Origin: CAVUCE01 sp963739985
GTDB taxonomy: Bacteria; Bacteroidota; Ignavibacteria; Ignavibacteriales; Ignavibacteriaceae
Length of the DNA stretch: 64,000 nucleotides
Reading direction: 5' to 3'
NCBI GenBank assembly: GCA_963739985.1
Contig: CAVUCE010000005.1
Span: forward strand, 1 to 64,000
The translations under genes were made by a program, and so were the position numbers. Shown here one piece after another: positions 43,970 to 53,296 of this stretch. Under the pieces are notes generated by a model. The model ran no database searches. It was not told the origin of the DNA and worked only from the letters and a program-made list of their open reading frames with translations. The number at the start of each line of letters is the position of its first letter. Positions within the stretch are counted from its first letter, which is position 1.

Positions 43970-43989
43970 GGACGAGTCGCAACTTGTCC
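43970..43989. repeat. Dispersed palindrome GGACGAGTCGCAACTTGTCC
   Basis: A near-palindrome of 20 bases in the 143-bp gap before htpG. The core 43975-43988 is the exact inverse of 7868-7881. It is not the CIRCE operator. Confidence 0.6.
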
Positions 43990-44066
43990 TTAAAAAAAAT
44001 TGATGTAAAAGCTCTATTAAAAAGTTTAATAAGTAATCTACGAAATAAAAATACGGAGAAGTTCTA

Positions 44067-45977
44067 ATGAGTAAAGATCAAACAACAACTAATAAGTACG
44101 AATTTAAAGCAGAGGTAAAACAACTGCTGGATATTCTTGTTCACTCACTTTATACAAGTCGTGAAATATTCTTACGCGAACTAATTTCTAACTCGTCTGA
44201 CGCGCTTGATAAATTGAGATTTGAATCTACAAAAGGTTCTGATGTTTTAGACAATGATCTTCCACTTGAAATTAAAGTTGAGTTTGATGAAAAGAAAAAA
44301 TTATTAATCGTTTCCGATACCGGTATTGGAATGACAAAAGAAGATCTAATTAATAATATCGGAACAATTGCTAAATCCGGTTCTGCGGAATTTATTAAAC
44401 AGCTTGCGGATAACAAAAGTGACGCTAATAATATAATCGGAAAATTCGGTGTGGGATTTTACTCCGTTTTTATGGTTGCGGAAGAAGTTGTGATTACAAC
44501 TAAATCGTTCAAAAAAGATACTCCCGCGTTTCAATGGAAATCAAATGGTTTAGGTGATTTTGAAATTACTGAAGTAAATGAAGAGATAAAAAGAGGAACA
44601 AAAATAGAAATTCATCTAAAAGAAGATGCTAAAGAATTTGCCGAAAAATATAGAATTGAAAATGCAATTAAGAAACATTCAAACTTTATTCAGTTCCCTA
44701 TTTATTTAGAGAGTGAAAGACTAAATACCATAGGAGCAATCTGGCGCGAACCGAAATCCAATATAAAAAAAGAACAATATGATGAGTTCTATAAGTTTTT
44801 AACCTATGATAATGAAGACCCAACGGACGTTATTCATGTTTCTGTTGATGCGCCGATTCAGTTTAATAGTTTGATGTTTATTCCTAAAAAGAATTTTGAT
44901 CTCTTTGGAATGAATAGAGATGATTACGGACTCGATCTTTATGTCCGCAGAGTTTTAATTCAGCATAAAAACAAAGATTTACTTCCTGAATATCTTGCAT
45001 TTGTTAAAGGTGTTGTAGATTCGGAAGACTTACCGCTGAATATTTCTCGAGAAACACTTCAAGAAAATATCGTCTTTACAAAAATAGCTCAAAATGTAAC
45101 TTCACAAATTCTTAGTTATTTAACGAAGAAAGCAAAAGACGAACCGGAAAAATATGTTGAGTTCTGGAAAGAACACGGAAGAGTTTTTAAGCTTGGTTAT
45201 AGCGATTTTGCGAATATGGAAAAATATATGGAACTCTTACGATTCAATTCATCGAACAATGAAGAAGCTAAAGGATTAACCTCCTTTGAAGAATATGTTT
45301 CCAGGTTTAAAGAAGATCAAAAAGAAATTTATTATGCTTTTGGCAACAGCCGCGAAGCAATTGATCAGGATCCGCATCTTGAAATATTTAAAAACAAAGG
45401 TCTGGAAGTATTCTATTTATATGATCCTTTAGATGAGTTTGTTTTTAGTTCATTACGAAAATATAAAGATTACGAATTTAAATCTGTGGATAGTGTTGAT
45501 CTTAAAAATTTAGATAAGTTCAAAGGTGCTGATGAAAATAAAGAAAAAGTTGAAGAATTAAGCAAAGATGATAGTAAACAATTTGATGACCTTTTAGCAA
45601 AAGTAAAAGAAATTTTAGGTGATAGAGTTGTTGATGTAAAAGAATCTAAACGTTTGTCGGGAAGTCCGGCTGTGCTTGTAAATCCTGATGATAGTATGAC
45701 GACACAAATGCAGAAAATCTTAAAAATGACAAACCAGGATATGTCGGTTCAAAAGAAAATCTTTGAAGTAAATAAAGATCATAAATTAGTCAGAAATTTA
45801 TTGAAAGTGTTTAAAGCGGATTCAAAAGACGAATACATTGCAAATGTTGTGGAAGAATTATTTGAATCAGCATTATTGCTGGAAGGAAGTTTAACTGATC
45901 CGCACAAACTTGTTACCAGGCTAAATAAAATGTTAGAACAATCCAGCGATTGGTACACTGAAATTAAAAAGCTTTAA
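44067..45977 (+). CDS. htpG: Molecular chaperone HtpG (Hsp90)
   Basis: The bacterial Hsp90 ATPase. The 636-residue protein has the N-terminal GHKL ATPase domain with YTSREIFLRELISNSSDALDK, the DTGIGMTKEDL lid region and GKFGVGFYSVF, a middle domain (about 235-500) and the C-terminal dimerisation domain (from about 510). No CIRCE-type operator is visible in the upstream gap, so HrcA control is not indicated. It lies in a block of stress genes with Hsp20, the DnaJ-like protein and ClpB. Confidence 0.96.
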   Translation: MSKDQTTTNKYEFKAEVKQLLDILVHSLYTSREIFLRELISNSSDALDKLRFESTKGSDVLDNDLPLEIKVEFDEKKKLLIVSDTGIGMTKEDLINNIGTIAKSGSAEFIKQLADNKSDANNIIGKFGVGFYSVFMVAEEVVITTKSFKKDTPAFQWKSNGLGDFEITEVNEEIKRGTKIEIHLKEDAKEFAEKYRIENAIKKHSNFIQFPIYLESERLNTIGAIWREPKSNIKKEQYDEFYKFLTYDNEDPTDVIHVSVDAPIQFNSLMFIPKKNFDLFGMNRDDYGLDLYVRRVLIQHKNKDLLPEYLAFVKGVVDSEDLPLNISRETLQENIVFTKIAQNVTSQILSYLTKKAKDEPEKYVEFWKEHGRVFKLGYSDFANMEKYMELLRFNSSNNEEAKGLTSFEEYVSRFKEDQKEIYYAFGNSREAIDQDPHLEIFKNKGLEVFYLYDPLDEFVFSSLRKYKDYEFKSVDSVDLKNLDKFKGADENKEKVEELSKDDSKQFDDLLAKVKEILGDRVVDVKESKRLSGSPAVLVNPDDSMTTQMQKILKMTNQDMSVQKKIFEVNKDHKLVRNLLKVFKADSKDEYIANVVEELFESALLLEGSLTDPHKLVTRLNKMLEQSSDWYTEIKKL

Positions 45978-45988
45978 TATGTAAAGAT

Positions 45989-46013
45989 CTCGAGGGATTT
46001 GAATACCCTCGAG
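45989..46013. terminator. Hairpin terminator after htpG
   Basis: Perfect 8-bp arms CTCGAGGG (45989-45996) and CCCTCGAG (46006-46013). The T-tract is weak on either strand, so it could be bidirectional between htpG and hicB. Confidence 0.55.
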
Positions 46014-46059
46014 GTTGCTTTAATTTTAGAAAAGTTTTTGCTTTAAACTATTTTTCATA

Positions 46060-46272
46060 TTAAGCAAAAATTAGTTTGCGTTTTTTGGATTCAGGAATTG
46101 GATCTCCAAATTCTGTTGCTGTTTTTATCCAAAGAATCTTGGCTTCGATGACGTTTTTTAATGCCGACTCATAAGTTTTACCATGAGCAATACAGCCTTG
46201 AAGTTCCGGAATTTCAGCGACATAAATTTGATCTTTATCGTCCCAATATATTATAATTTCGTATTTATCCAT
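46060..46272 (-). CDS. hicB: HicB-family antitoxin
   Basis: A 70-residue protein with the partially degraded RNase H-like HicB fold, seen as YEIIIYWDDKDQIYVAEIPELQGCIAHGKTYESALKNVIEA. In type II HicAB modules this protein neutralises the HicA ribonuclease. There is no DNA-binding (HTH) extension, so autoregulation would need another part of the complex. It lies 4 bases after hicA, the usual toxin-first order. Confidence 0.88.
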   Translation of the reverse strand: MDKYEIIIYWDDKDQIYVAEIPELQGCIAHGKTYESALKNVIEAKILWIKTATEFGDPIPESKKRKLIFA

Positions 46273-46276
46273 TGCT

Positions 46277-46525
46277 TTATAAACTTAGTTTATTGTTTAA
46301 AATTATATTTCTTACTTGTTTAACTTGATATGATTTTGCTTTGTTTCCGTCTTTTTGAAGATTAATTTTTTCACCTAAACCGGTCATCCTAAATAAATGG
46401 TGGCTTCCTTTTATCCTTTCTTCAAAACCTAAACGAAGCATTAATTGGCACAAATCTTTAAAAGCAATATTATTATCAGATGTTCCGTTTAATATGTTTT
46501 GAAAAAGTTTTTCGTATTTGCCCAT
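46277..46525 (-). CDS. hicA: HicA-family mRNA interferase toxin
   Basis: An 82-residue protein with the small dsRBD-like HicA fold: LCQLMLRLGFEERIKGSHHLF, where the catalytic histidine lies in the GSHH motif. HicA toxins cleave mRNA independently of ribosomes. At 82 residues it is slightly longer than the typical 60-75, with an N-terminal extension. The pair lies between the stress genes htpG and clpB on the opposite strand. Confidence 0.85.
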   Translation of the reverse strand: MGKYEKLFQNILNGTSDNNIAFKDLCQLMLRLGFEERIKGSHHLFRMTGLGEKINLQKDGNKAKSYQVKQVRNIILNNKLSL

Positions 46526-46619
46526 AACATTAGATTATTTTATTACAACCTAATGATTCGGTGTAAGATTTTCAAGGAATATAATTAAGATTGATGAAAG
46601 GCATAAGAAGGTAATAAGT

Positions 46620-49241
46620 ATGGCATTTAATTTAAATAAGTTTACGGTAAAAGCGCAGGAAATAGTACAGAATGCTATTGAGATTGCGCAGAATTATAAC
46701 AATCAAGTTTTAGAACCGGAACATTTGCTGGCTGCAATTATACAGGAAAGCGGAAATATTGCAGACACAATTCTGCAGAAAACCGGTGGCAATGTTAAAG
46801 CAATTAGGCTGAAGATAAATGATTTATTAGAATCTCTTCCGAAAGTTACAGGCGCGGGAGTTGGAAATCAGCAAATGTCTAATTCTCTTGCTAAGCTTTT
46901 CGACTCTTCTGTCGAAGAATCTAAAAATTTAAAAGATGAATTTGTCTCAACAGAACATCTATTGCTCTCGCTTTCAAAAAGTGAAAGCAGAGCCGGCCAA
47001 TTATTGCGTGATAATGGAATTTCGCACGACACAATTCTTGTCGCGTTAAAAGATGTTCGCGGCGGACAAAGAGTAACTTCACAAAATCAAGAAGATACTT
47101 ATCAAGCTTTGCAGAAATATGGCAAAGATTTAAATGAACTGGCAAAAATCGGGAAACTAGATCCTGTTATCGGACGTGATGAAGAAATACGAAGAGTTCT
47201 GCAAGTTTTATCAAGAAGAACGAAAAATAACCCTGTTTTAATTGGTGAACCAGGCGTAGGTAAAACTGCTATTGCAGAAGGAATTGCTCATAGAATTATT
47301 TCAGGCGATGTTCCTGAAAATTTGAAATCAAAAAGAATTGTTTCGCTTGATATGGGATCACTTGTTGCCGGCACACAATTCCGCGGACAGTTTGAAGAAA
47401 GAATGAAAGCTGTTCTGAAAGAAGTCGAATCATCAAAAGGTGAAATTATTTTATTCATCGATGAGCTTCATACTTTAGTCGGCGCAGGCTCCGCACAAGG
47501 TTCGATGGACGCAGCAAATATTTTAAAACCTGCACTCGCCCGCGGAGAACTTCATGCAATTGGCGCAACAACCTTAGATGAATATAAAAAGCACATTGAA
47601 AAAGATGCCGCTTTGGAAAGAAGATTTCAGCCGGTTTTTGTAAGCGAACCGAGTGAAGAAGATACTGTATCAATTTTAAGAGGTTTAAAAGAAAGATATG
47701 AAGTTCATCATGGCGTTAGAATAACAGACGGTGCAATTGTAGCCGCAGCTCAGCTTTCTAATAGATATATAACAGATAGATTTCTTCCTGATAAAGCAAT
47801 TGATTTAATTGATGAGGCTGCTTCTAAAATTAGAATAGAAATCGATTCTTTACCCGAAGAACTTGATGTTGTAGAAAGAAAAATCAAGCAGCTGGAAATA
47901 GAAAAAGAAGCTTTAAAACGAGAAAAAGATGAGGCTTCTGCAAAAAGATTGGAAGAACTAAATAAAGAATTAAGCGAATTGGTTGAAGAGCGCAATCAAT
48001 TTAGAATGCATTGGGATTTAGAAAAAGGAAACATTCAACGCATTCAATCAATGAAAAGTGAAATTGATAACGCCAAAACTTTGGCCGAACGTTATGAACG
48101 TGAGGGAGATTTGGGCAAGGTAGCAGAGCTTCGTTACGGTAAAATTGCCGAATTAGAAAAGAAGCTCAAAGAGGAAACTCAAAAACTTTCCGAAGTTCAA
48201 AATGATAAAAAAATGCTTAAGGAAGAAGTTGATGCGGAAGATATTGCCGAAGTAGTTGCAAAATGGACAGGCATCCCGGTAAGCAAAATGTTAGAAAGCG
48301 AAAGAAGTAAATTAATTCGTCTTGAAGATGAATTACACAATAGAGTTGTTGGACAGGATGAAGCTGTTTACGCTGTAGCAAATGCAATAAGAAGATCCAG
48401 AACCGGTTTGCAGGATGTTAATCGACCAATTGGTTCATTTATTTTTCTCGGAACTACCGGAGTTGGAAAAACCGAACTTGCCAGAACTCTGGCAGAGTTT
48501 CTTTTTGATGATGAACATGCGATGGTGAGAATCGATATGTCTGAGTACATGGAAAAATTCTCTGTCTCAAGATTAGTCGGCGCGCCTCCGGGATATGTTG
48601 GATACGAAGAAGGTGGCCAATTAACCGAAGCGGTCAGACGCCGTCCATTTTCGGTTGTTCTTTTGGATGAAATTGAAAAAGCTCATCCTGATGTCTTTAA
48701 TATTTTACTTCAGGTTTTAGACGATGGAAGATTAACTGACAATCAAGGTAGAACGGTTAATTTTAAAAACACAATTATAATTATGACTTCGAACCTAGGT
48801 TCTCATCTTATTCAGGAAAAACTTGAGCATGTTGATGAAGATAAAATGGAAAATGCGCTCGGCGAAATGCGTCATCAGTTAATTGATCTTTTACGTAAAA
48901 CAATTAGACCGGAATTCTTAAATAGAATTGATGAGGTTGTATTATTCAAACCGTTAACCAAATCGGAAATAAGACAAATTGTTGATATCCAGGTTCGTGT
49001 AGTTATTAAAATGCTCGCGCAACAAAATATTAAAATGGAAATTGAAGATGAAGCAAAAGATTGGCTTGCTCAAATGGGATACGATGTCACTTTTGGCGCC
49101 CGTCCGTTGAAACGAACAATTCAGCGTTATTTGATTAATCCGCTTTCCCAACAGTTATTGATGGAAACATTTAAAGGCGGAGATACAATTAAAGTGTTTC
49201 TAAATCCAAACGGTGCAATTGAATGCAAGAAGGTTAATTAA
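46620..49241 (+). CDS. clpB: ATP-dependent disaggregase ClpB
   Basis: An AAA+ disaggregase that works with DnaK. The 873-residue protein has an N-terminal Clp-repeat domain (about 1-150), AAA-1 with Walker A GEPGVGKTAIAEG, the long coiled-coil middle domain typical of ClpB (about 410-530, KIKQLEIEKEALKREKDEAS), AAA-2 with GTTGVGKTELARTLAEF and a DEIEKAHPDVFNILLQVLDDGR Walker B/sensor segment (seen in parts), and the C-terminal small domain. The middle domain separates it from ClpA or ClpC. Its terminator is immediately downstream. Confidence 0.97.
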   Translation: MAFNLNKFTVKAQEIVQNAIEIAQNYNNQVLEPEHLLAAIIQESGNIADTILQKTGGNVKAIRLKINDLLESLPKVTGAGVGNQQMSNSLAKLFDSSVEESKNLKDEFVSTEHLLLSLSKSESRAGQLLRDNGISHDTILVALKDVRGGQRVTSQNQEDTYQALQKYGKDLNELAKIGKLDPVIGRDEEIRRVLQVLSRRTKNNPVLIGEPGVGKTAIAEGIAHRIISGDVPENLKSKRIVSLDMGSLVAGTQFRGQFEERMKAVLKEVESSKGEIILFIDELHTLVGAGSAQGSMDAANILKPALARGELHAIGATTLDEYKKHIEKDAALERRFQPVFVSEPSEEDTVSILRGLKERYEVHHGVRITDGAIVAAAQLSNRYITDRFLPDKAIDLIDEAASKIRIEIDSLPEELDVVERKIKQLEIEKEALKREKDEASAKRLEELNKELSELVEERNQFRMHWDLEKGNIQRIQSMKSEIDNAKTLAERYEREGDLGKVAELRYGKIAELEKKLKEETQKLSEVQNDKKMLKEEVDAEDIAEVVAKWTGIPVSKMLESERSKLIRLEDELHNRVVGQDEAVYAVANAIRRSRTGLQDVNRPIGSFIFLGTTGVGKTELARTLAEFLFDDEHAMVRIDMSEYMEKFSVSRLVGAPPGYVGYEEGGQLTEAVRRRPFSVVLLDEIEKAHPDVFNILLQVLDDGRLTDNQGRTVNFKNTIIIMTSNLGSHLIQEKLEHVDEDKMENALGEMRHQLIDLLRKTIRPEFLNRIDEVVLFKPLTKSEIRQIVDIQVRVVIKMLAQQNIKMEIEDEAKDWLAQMGYDVTFGARPLKRTIQRYLINPLSQQLLMETFKGGDTIKVFLNPNGAIECKKVN

Positions 49242-49247
49242 ATTTAA

Positions 49248-49274
49248 AGCCCGGTTTTTATGCCGGGCTTTTTC
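49248..49274 (+). terminator. Rho-independent terminator after clpB
   Basis: Stem AGCCCGG (49248-49254) / CCGGGCT (49263-49269), then TTTTT. Confidence 0.85.
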
Positions 49275-49306
49275 ATTTCATCTTATCAACTCTCATTACG
49301 CAAAAT

Positions 49307-49334
49307 GGTCATTCTGAATGGAATGAAGAATCTC
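49307..49334. repeat. Short dispersed-type repeat (GGTCATTCTGAATGGAATG...)
   Basis: The phrase GTCATTCTGA-N-GAAGAATCTC, containing CATTC/GAATG arms, resembles short intergenic repeats common in this group of bacteria. Only one copy is in the window, so its family is an inference. Confidence 0.4.
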
Positions 49335-49385
49335 AATGCTATGATTCTTTAACATATCTTTGTGTAACAAGATTATGAAATGTTT

Positions 49386-51311
49386 TTACTGTAATAAAAT
49401 TAATTTTTTGGTAATTGATTTCTTGCCGCTTTTTAATCTATAAAAATAAACACCGCTCGAAAGATCTTCTGCATTGAAATTTATTTTGTAGTTTCCTGCT
49501 TTTTTAAAACCTGAATAAATTTCATCGACTTTTTCTCCAAGCACATTAAATACGCTCAGATTTATTCTTCGATCTTTTGGAACACTATATTCAATAGTTG
49601 TTGATGGATTAAAAGGGTTTGGGTAATTTTGCTCGAGTGCAAATTTTCTTGGTAAAGAAATAGAAGCCTCGATTATTTTTGAATACTTATATGATCCGTC
49701 AAAATCAATTTGTTTTAATCTATAATAATATTTTGAGGAAGAAAGAGAATTATCGGCAAAACTATAATCATGCATTTTTGTTGAACTTCCCGCTCCTTTT
49801 ATATAACCAATCTTTTTAAAATTTATTTTGTCTCTACTTCTTTGAATTTCAAAACCGGCGTTGTTTGTCTCCGTTGAAGTTGACCATTTTAAATTTACTT
49901 GCTTCTTGTTTGAACTTAAACTAAAGTTTGTCAACTCAACCGGAACAACCGGATTACTTATTAAAGCAAGATAAGCATCATAATTGCCGACAGAATTTTT
50001 TGTAATATTTCCGAAATCAATATCTTGTTCGAAATACCCTCCTATTAATATTTTATCATTACCAAGTGCAAGAATAGGTTCAACACGGTCATAACCGGTT
50101 CCGCCGGCTGTTCTTACCCATTGCGGCTTTCCGTCTTTTGAAATTTTAATTACATAAATATCGCGAAAATCTTTTGCCACGACATCTTCATTATTAAAAT
50201 GCAAAGTATCTTCAAAAGTGCTTGCCATGTAAATATTGCCTAAAGTGTCTGTTGCAATTCGACCAGAGTATAATGTACTGCTGCATGTAAACTGATAAGA
50301 CCAGCCGACAACAGAATCATTAGTTACTTTTGCAAGAACAACATCTCCCGTTTTATATGTGCTGTAATAAGTTGTATCTCCAACTACTACAGAATCACTT
50401 CCGGCTTGCGTAGTTAACAAAAAATTATCATTTCCCAAAACACGCATACTGGATTGATTCGGGAAGTTAATAAATTTGCCGAAATCACCGTTCGGATAAA
50501 GACTAACTAAATAGTTTCCATATTCATAAAGTGTATCGGTCCCAAATACAAGTTTATCTGCGAAAGGTCCGGCAAAATAGACATCCAAATAAAAAGAATT
50601 ATCCGTGTTTTTAACTAAATATCCGTAAGCTTGTCCGTTAACTTTCACTCCTTGTTTTGCCCATGCCCAATGACCATCTGAATAAATTTTTGCGGCGTAT
50701 GCATTTGTATGTCCGGTATTATATAGAGTGTAACTTCCAAAATGTGCGCCGAAAATATAATAGCCGCCTAAATATGCATTACCATCGGAGTCAATCTCCA
50801 TACCTCCGTAATAAACCGTACTATTGGAATAATATCCATCTTCTGCCCATTGCCAAATCCCGTTTTTATTTAATTTTGCTATAAATACAGATGCATCATA
50901 TTTAGTTAATGAAATATTTCCAAATTTTATAGCGCTACTGAAAGTTCCGGCAACATATACATTGCCGCTTGTATCTACCCTAATATTGTGTGGACCGATT
51001 CCGTCATCATTATTGGTGCACGCGGCCCATTGAACTTCATAATCAGAATTTAATTTTGCAACAAACATATCGCTATAATTAGCATCCGAATAAAGTGTTG
51101 CAGTATCTATTTTAATTGAATCCTGGTAAATTCCCAAAATATAAATATTGTCATTGTTGTCTTTTGTCATATCTAGAAGCTCATCGGAATTTGGACCGAC
51201 ATATTTAATTACTTTTGTCCAATCGGGTGTTTGACTAAAGGTTGTTAAAGAAAAATACATGATGAGCGCCAGGGCGGATTTAATGAAATACTCGGTATTC
51301 CAATTTTTCAT
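49386..51311 (-). CDS. Secreted SBBP-type beta-propeller protein with T9SS sorting domain
   Basis: A 641-residue secreted protein: signal peptide (about 1-27, TTFSQ), then repeated motifs of the SBBP kind (GNVYVAGTF, GNAYLGGYY, GNIYMASTF, KILIGGYF), which form a beta-propeller. A fibronectin-like segment follows (about 460-550, VPVELTNFSLSSNKKQVNLK). The C-terminus (about 557-641) is a type IX secretion sorting domain: FALEQNYPNPFNPSTTIEYS, then GVYFYRLKSG and a terminal KKLILLQ. This predicts export and surface attachment by the type IX system. The ligand or role of the propeller is unknown. Confidence 0.88.
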   Translation of the reverse strand: MKNWNTEYFIKSALALIMYFSLTTFSQTPDWTKVIKYVGPNSDELLDMTKDNNDNIYILGIYQDSIKIDTATLYSDANYSDMFVAKLNSDYEVQWAACTNNDDGIGPHNIRVDTSGNVYVAGTFSSAIKFGNISLTKYDASVFIAKLNKNGIWQWAEDGYYSNSTVYYGGMEIDSDGNAYLGGYYIFGAHFGSYTLYNTGHTNAYAAKIYSDGHWAWAKQGVKVNGQAYGYLVKNTDNSFYLDVYFAGPFADKLVFGTDTLYEYGNYLVSLYPNGDFGKFINFPNQSSMRVLGNDNFLLTTQAGSDSVVVGDTTYYSTYKTGDVVLAKVTNDSVVGWSYQFTCSSTLYSGRIATDTLGNIYMASTFEDTLHFNNEDVVAKDFRDIYVIKISKDGKPQWVRTAGGTGYDRVEPILALGNDKILIGGYFEQDIDFGNITKNSVGNYDAYLALISNPVVPVELTNFSLSSNKKQVNLKWSTSTETNNAGFEIQRSRDKINFKKIGYIKGAGSSTKMHDYSFADNSLSSSKYYYRLKQIDFDGSYKYSKIIEASISLPRKFALEQNYPNPFNPSTTIEYSVPKDRRINLSVFNVLGEKVDEIYSGFKKAGNYKINFNAEDLSSGVYFYRLKSGKKSITKKLILLQ

Positions 51312-51557
51312 AGTACTCCTTTCAAATATTGTAATATAAGATGGATAACGAGAAATGGCTCGTTATAAATATTTTTGTATTATTTCTAAAGATTATTTTT
51401 GTTGAGTCTAAGCGGGATTTTTCAACAGTATCGTATTCTTTTAAATACTACAAAAATTTTTGATAAATGACAAAAATTTGAGCACTAATAATTCGATAGA
51501 ATGGAATTTTATTAAGCTTGTATATAAAGAAGTGAAATATGCATTGCGGTTTTCTTA

Positions 51558-52229
51558 CTATTCAATATTAATATTTCCAATCATATTAATATCAACACAA
51601 TTTAGAATATGTTTATCCGAACCATGCAGAGTAAGATTTATCATCGCCAAACCAATTTCTTTAAGCGATGTTACATGTTTGGGAAATAATAATTTCCAGA
51701 TAGGGTAAAAGGGCGAAATAAATTTATAAATAGTATATGCGTTTTTTAGTCCTTTTATTGGCTGAATATAACCTGGACGAAACATAAAAGCATTTTTGAA
51801 AGGAAGCTTCATTAAATCATTTTCCGTTTTTCCTTTGACTCTTGCCCACATAACTTTTCCCTTTTCGCTGCTGTCTGTTCCTTCACCGGAGACATAACAA
51901 AACGTCATATCATGATTTAGCTTTACTAATTCATTTGCAACATTTAATGTTATATCATAAGTGATGCGTTTGTATTCGTCTTCTTTCTTTCCAATTGAAG
52001 AAACACCGGCACAGAAATAACAAGCATTATAAGCGAATAATTGATTACGAATTTCCGAGATATCAAGAAAATCTTTATGAATAATTTCTTTCAACTTTTC
52101 ATGTTTTACCCCGCACTCTCTTCTATTTATTACTAAAACAGATTCAACTTCAGGATGATTTAAACACTCATGTAATACGCCTTCGCCAACCATGCCTGTT
52201 ACGCCGAAGATTATAGCTCTGATTTTCAT
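51558..52229 (-). CDS. NAD(P)-binding Rossmann protein (atypical SDR, TIP30-like)
   Basis: A 223-residue protein with the dinucleotide-binding motif IIFGVTGMVGEGVLHECL at the N-terminus and the RGR-like segment VINRRECG. It resembles the HTATIP2/TIP30-like atypical SDR proteins. These lack a confirmed enzymatic role, so function is unassigned. The short substrate-side region (VSGEGTDSS, then WARVKGKTENDLMK) carries a Ser and Lys but no clear YxxxK. It lies downstream of an SDR gene but a hairpin separates them. Confidence 0.78.
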   Translation of the reverse strand: MKIRAIIFGVTGMVGEGVLHECLNHPEVESVLVINRRECGVKHEKLKEIIHKDFLDISEIRNQLFAYNACYFCAGVSSIGKKEDEYKRITYDITLNVANELVKLNHDMTFCYVSGEGTDSSEKGKVMWARVKGKTENDLMKLPFKNAFMFRPGYIQPIKGLKNAYTIYKFISPFYPIWKLLFPKHVTSLKEIGLAMINLTLHGSDKHILNCVDINMIGNINIE

Positions 52230-52277
52230 ATTTATATTCCTAATGAGAAAAATTATTTAGTTACTGGTTAACAAAGC

Positions 52278-52312
52278 AACATTAAAGGTTCGAAGAGGCA
52301 ACCTTCAATGTT
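52278..52312 (-). terminator. Hairpin between the SDR and TIP30-like genes
   Basis: Imperfect arms AACATTAAAGGTT (52278-52290) and AACCTTCAATGTT (52300-52312), one internal mismatch, 9-base loop, shortly after the SDR stop codon. Confidence 0.5.
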
Positions 52313-52331
52313 TTAATCCTTTGAGTCTTTA

Positions 52332-53237
52332 TCAAAAATTAAATTTAACTCCTGTTAATTCTTCGGAAACTTCCCACAATTTAGCCGCAATTTTTTGATC
52401 GTGAGAGAGTTCATTAGATTCAACTTTTTTAGGATAACCTTTCATTTCCTGCCATCCCGATGGGCCGAAATAATCGCCACTCTTTACATCTTTAACCGTT
52501 GCCGCGTAAAGTGTAGGTAATGCGCCCATATCGATTCCCTGAGCAAAAAATTTATTCAATAACCCAACAAAACTGCTGTGTCTTTGCAAGTCAGTTGCCG
52601 TCCAGCCCGGATGTGCGGCTGCGGTAATTGTATCGATGTTTTTTCCTGTTAATTTTCTTGCCAATTCATAAGTAAAATAAAGATTAGCAATTTTACTATC
52701 ACCGTAAGCTTTCCAGGCTTTATAATTTCTTTTTTCCCATGCCAGATCGTTAAAATTAATATTACCGGCTTTATGAGCGCCGCTGGAAACATTTACAATT
52801 CTTGAATTTGGAGTGTCTTTAATCAAATCGAATAATTGTGCTGTCAGTGCAAAATGTCCAAGATGATTTGTTCCGAACTGAAGCTCAAATCCGTCCTTAG
52901 TTTTTGAATATGGAGGAATCATCACACCGGCATTGTTTATCAACAAATCTAAATTGGAGTATTTACTTTTAAATTCTTCAACGAATTTTTTAACCGATTC
53001 CAGATCAGCCAAATCAATTTTCATCACTTCAACATCGGCATTTTTATTTTGCCCTTTTATTTTATCAGTTGCGTTATTTCCCTTTTCCAAATTGCGAACG
53101 GCAATAATTACTTTTGCGTTTTTGTTCGTTAGAACTCTCGCTGTTTCCAAACCAATTCCGCTGCTGGAACCTGTTACTATTGCGATTTTTCCTTTTTGAT
53201 CTTCAACATTATTCGCATCCCATTTCATCGTGCTCAT
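52332..53237 (-). CDS. Short-chain dehydrogenase/reductase (retinol dehydrogenase-like)
   Basis: A 301-residue classical SDR. The cofactor motif is VTGSSSGIGLETAR, followed by NNAGVM, a catalytic Ser in VNVSSGAH and the catalytic Tyr-Lys in AYGDSKIANLYF. It resembles the eukaryotic-style retinol/photo-reactive dehydrogenase group, but the substrate is not deducible. It lies directly downstream of a TetR gene, and a copy of the putative TetR operator lies 34-53 bases before its start. Its expression is therefore probably controlled by that repressor. Confidence 0.9.
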   Translation of the reverse strand: MSTMKWDANNVEDQKGKIAIVTGSSSGIGLETARVLTNKNAKVIIAVRNLEKGNNATDKIKGQNKNADVEVMKIDLADLESVKKFVEEFKSKYSNLDLLINNAGVMIPPYSKTKDGFELQFGTNHLGHFALTAQLFDLIKDTPNSRIVNVSSGAHKAGNINFNDLAWEKRNYKAWKAYGDSKIANLYFTYELARKLTGKNIDTITAAAHPGWTATDLQRHSSFVGLLNKFFAQGIDMGALPTLYAATVKDVKSGDYFGPSGWQEMKGYPKKVESNELSHDQKIAAKLWEVSEELTGVKFNF

Positions 53238-53270
53238 TTTTTCTCCTTTTAACTTAAATCATAAATGAAT

Positions 53271-53290
53271 ATTCATTTAACATATTTTAA
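53271..53290. promoter_or_regulatory. Putative TetR operator in front of the SDR gene
   Basis: ATAAATGAATATTCATTTAA contains the perfect 18-bp palindrome TAAATGAATATTCATTTA (53272-53289). It matches 16 of 20 positions with the site at 53879-53898. Confidence 0.7.
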
Positions 53291-53296
53291 AAATTT

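Noticed and set aside
43924..44066. CIRCE operator in front of htpG
   Set aside because: The only palindrome (43970-43989) does not match TTAGCACTC-N9-GAGTGCTAA and is shared with an unrelated gene region at 7868.
51460..51708. 82-codon forward frame between the T9SS protein and the NAD-binding protein genes
   Set aside because: Most of it overlaps the well-supported minus-strand gene at 51558-52229 and it has no recognisable features.
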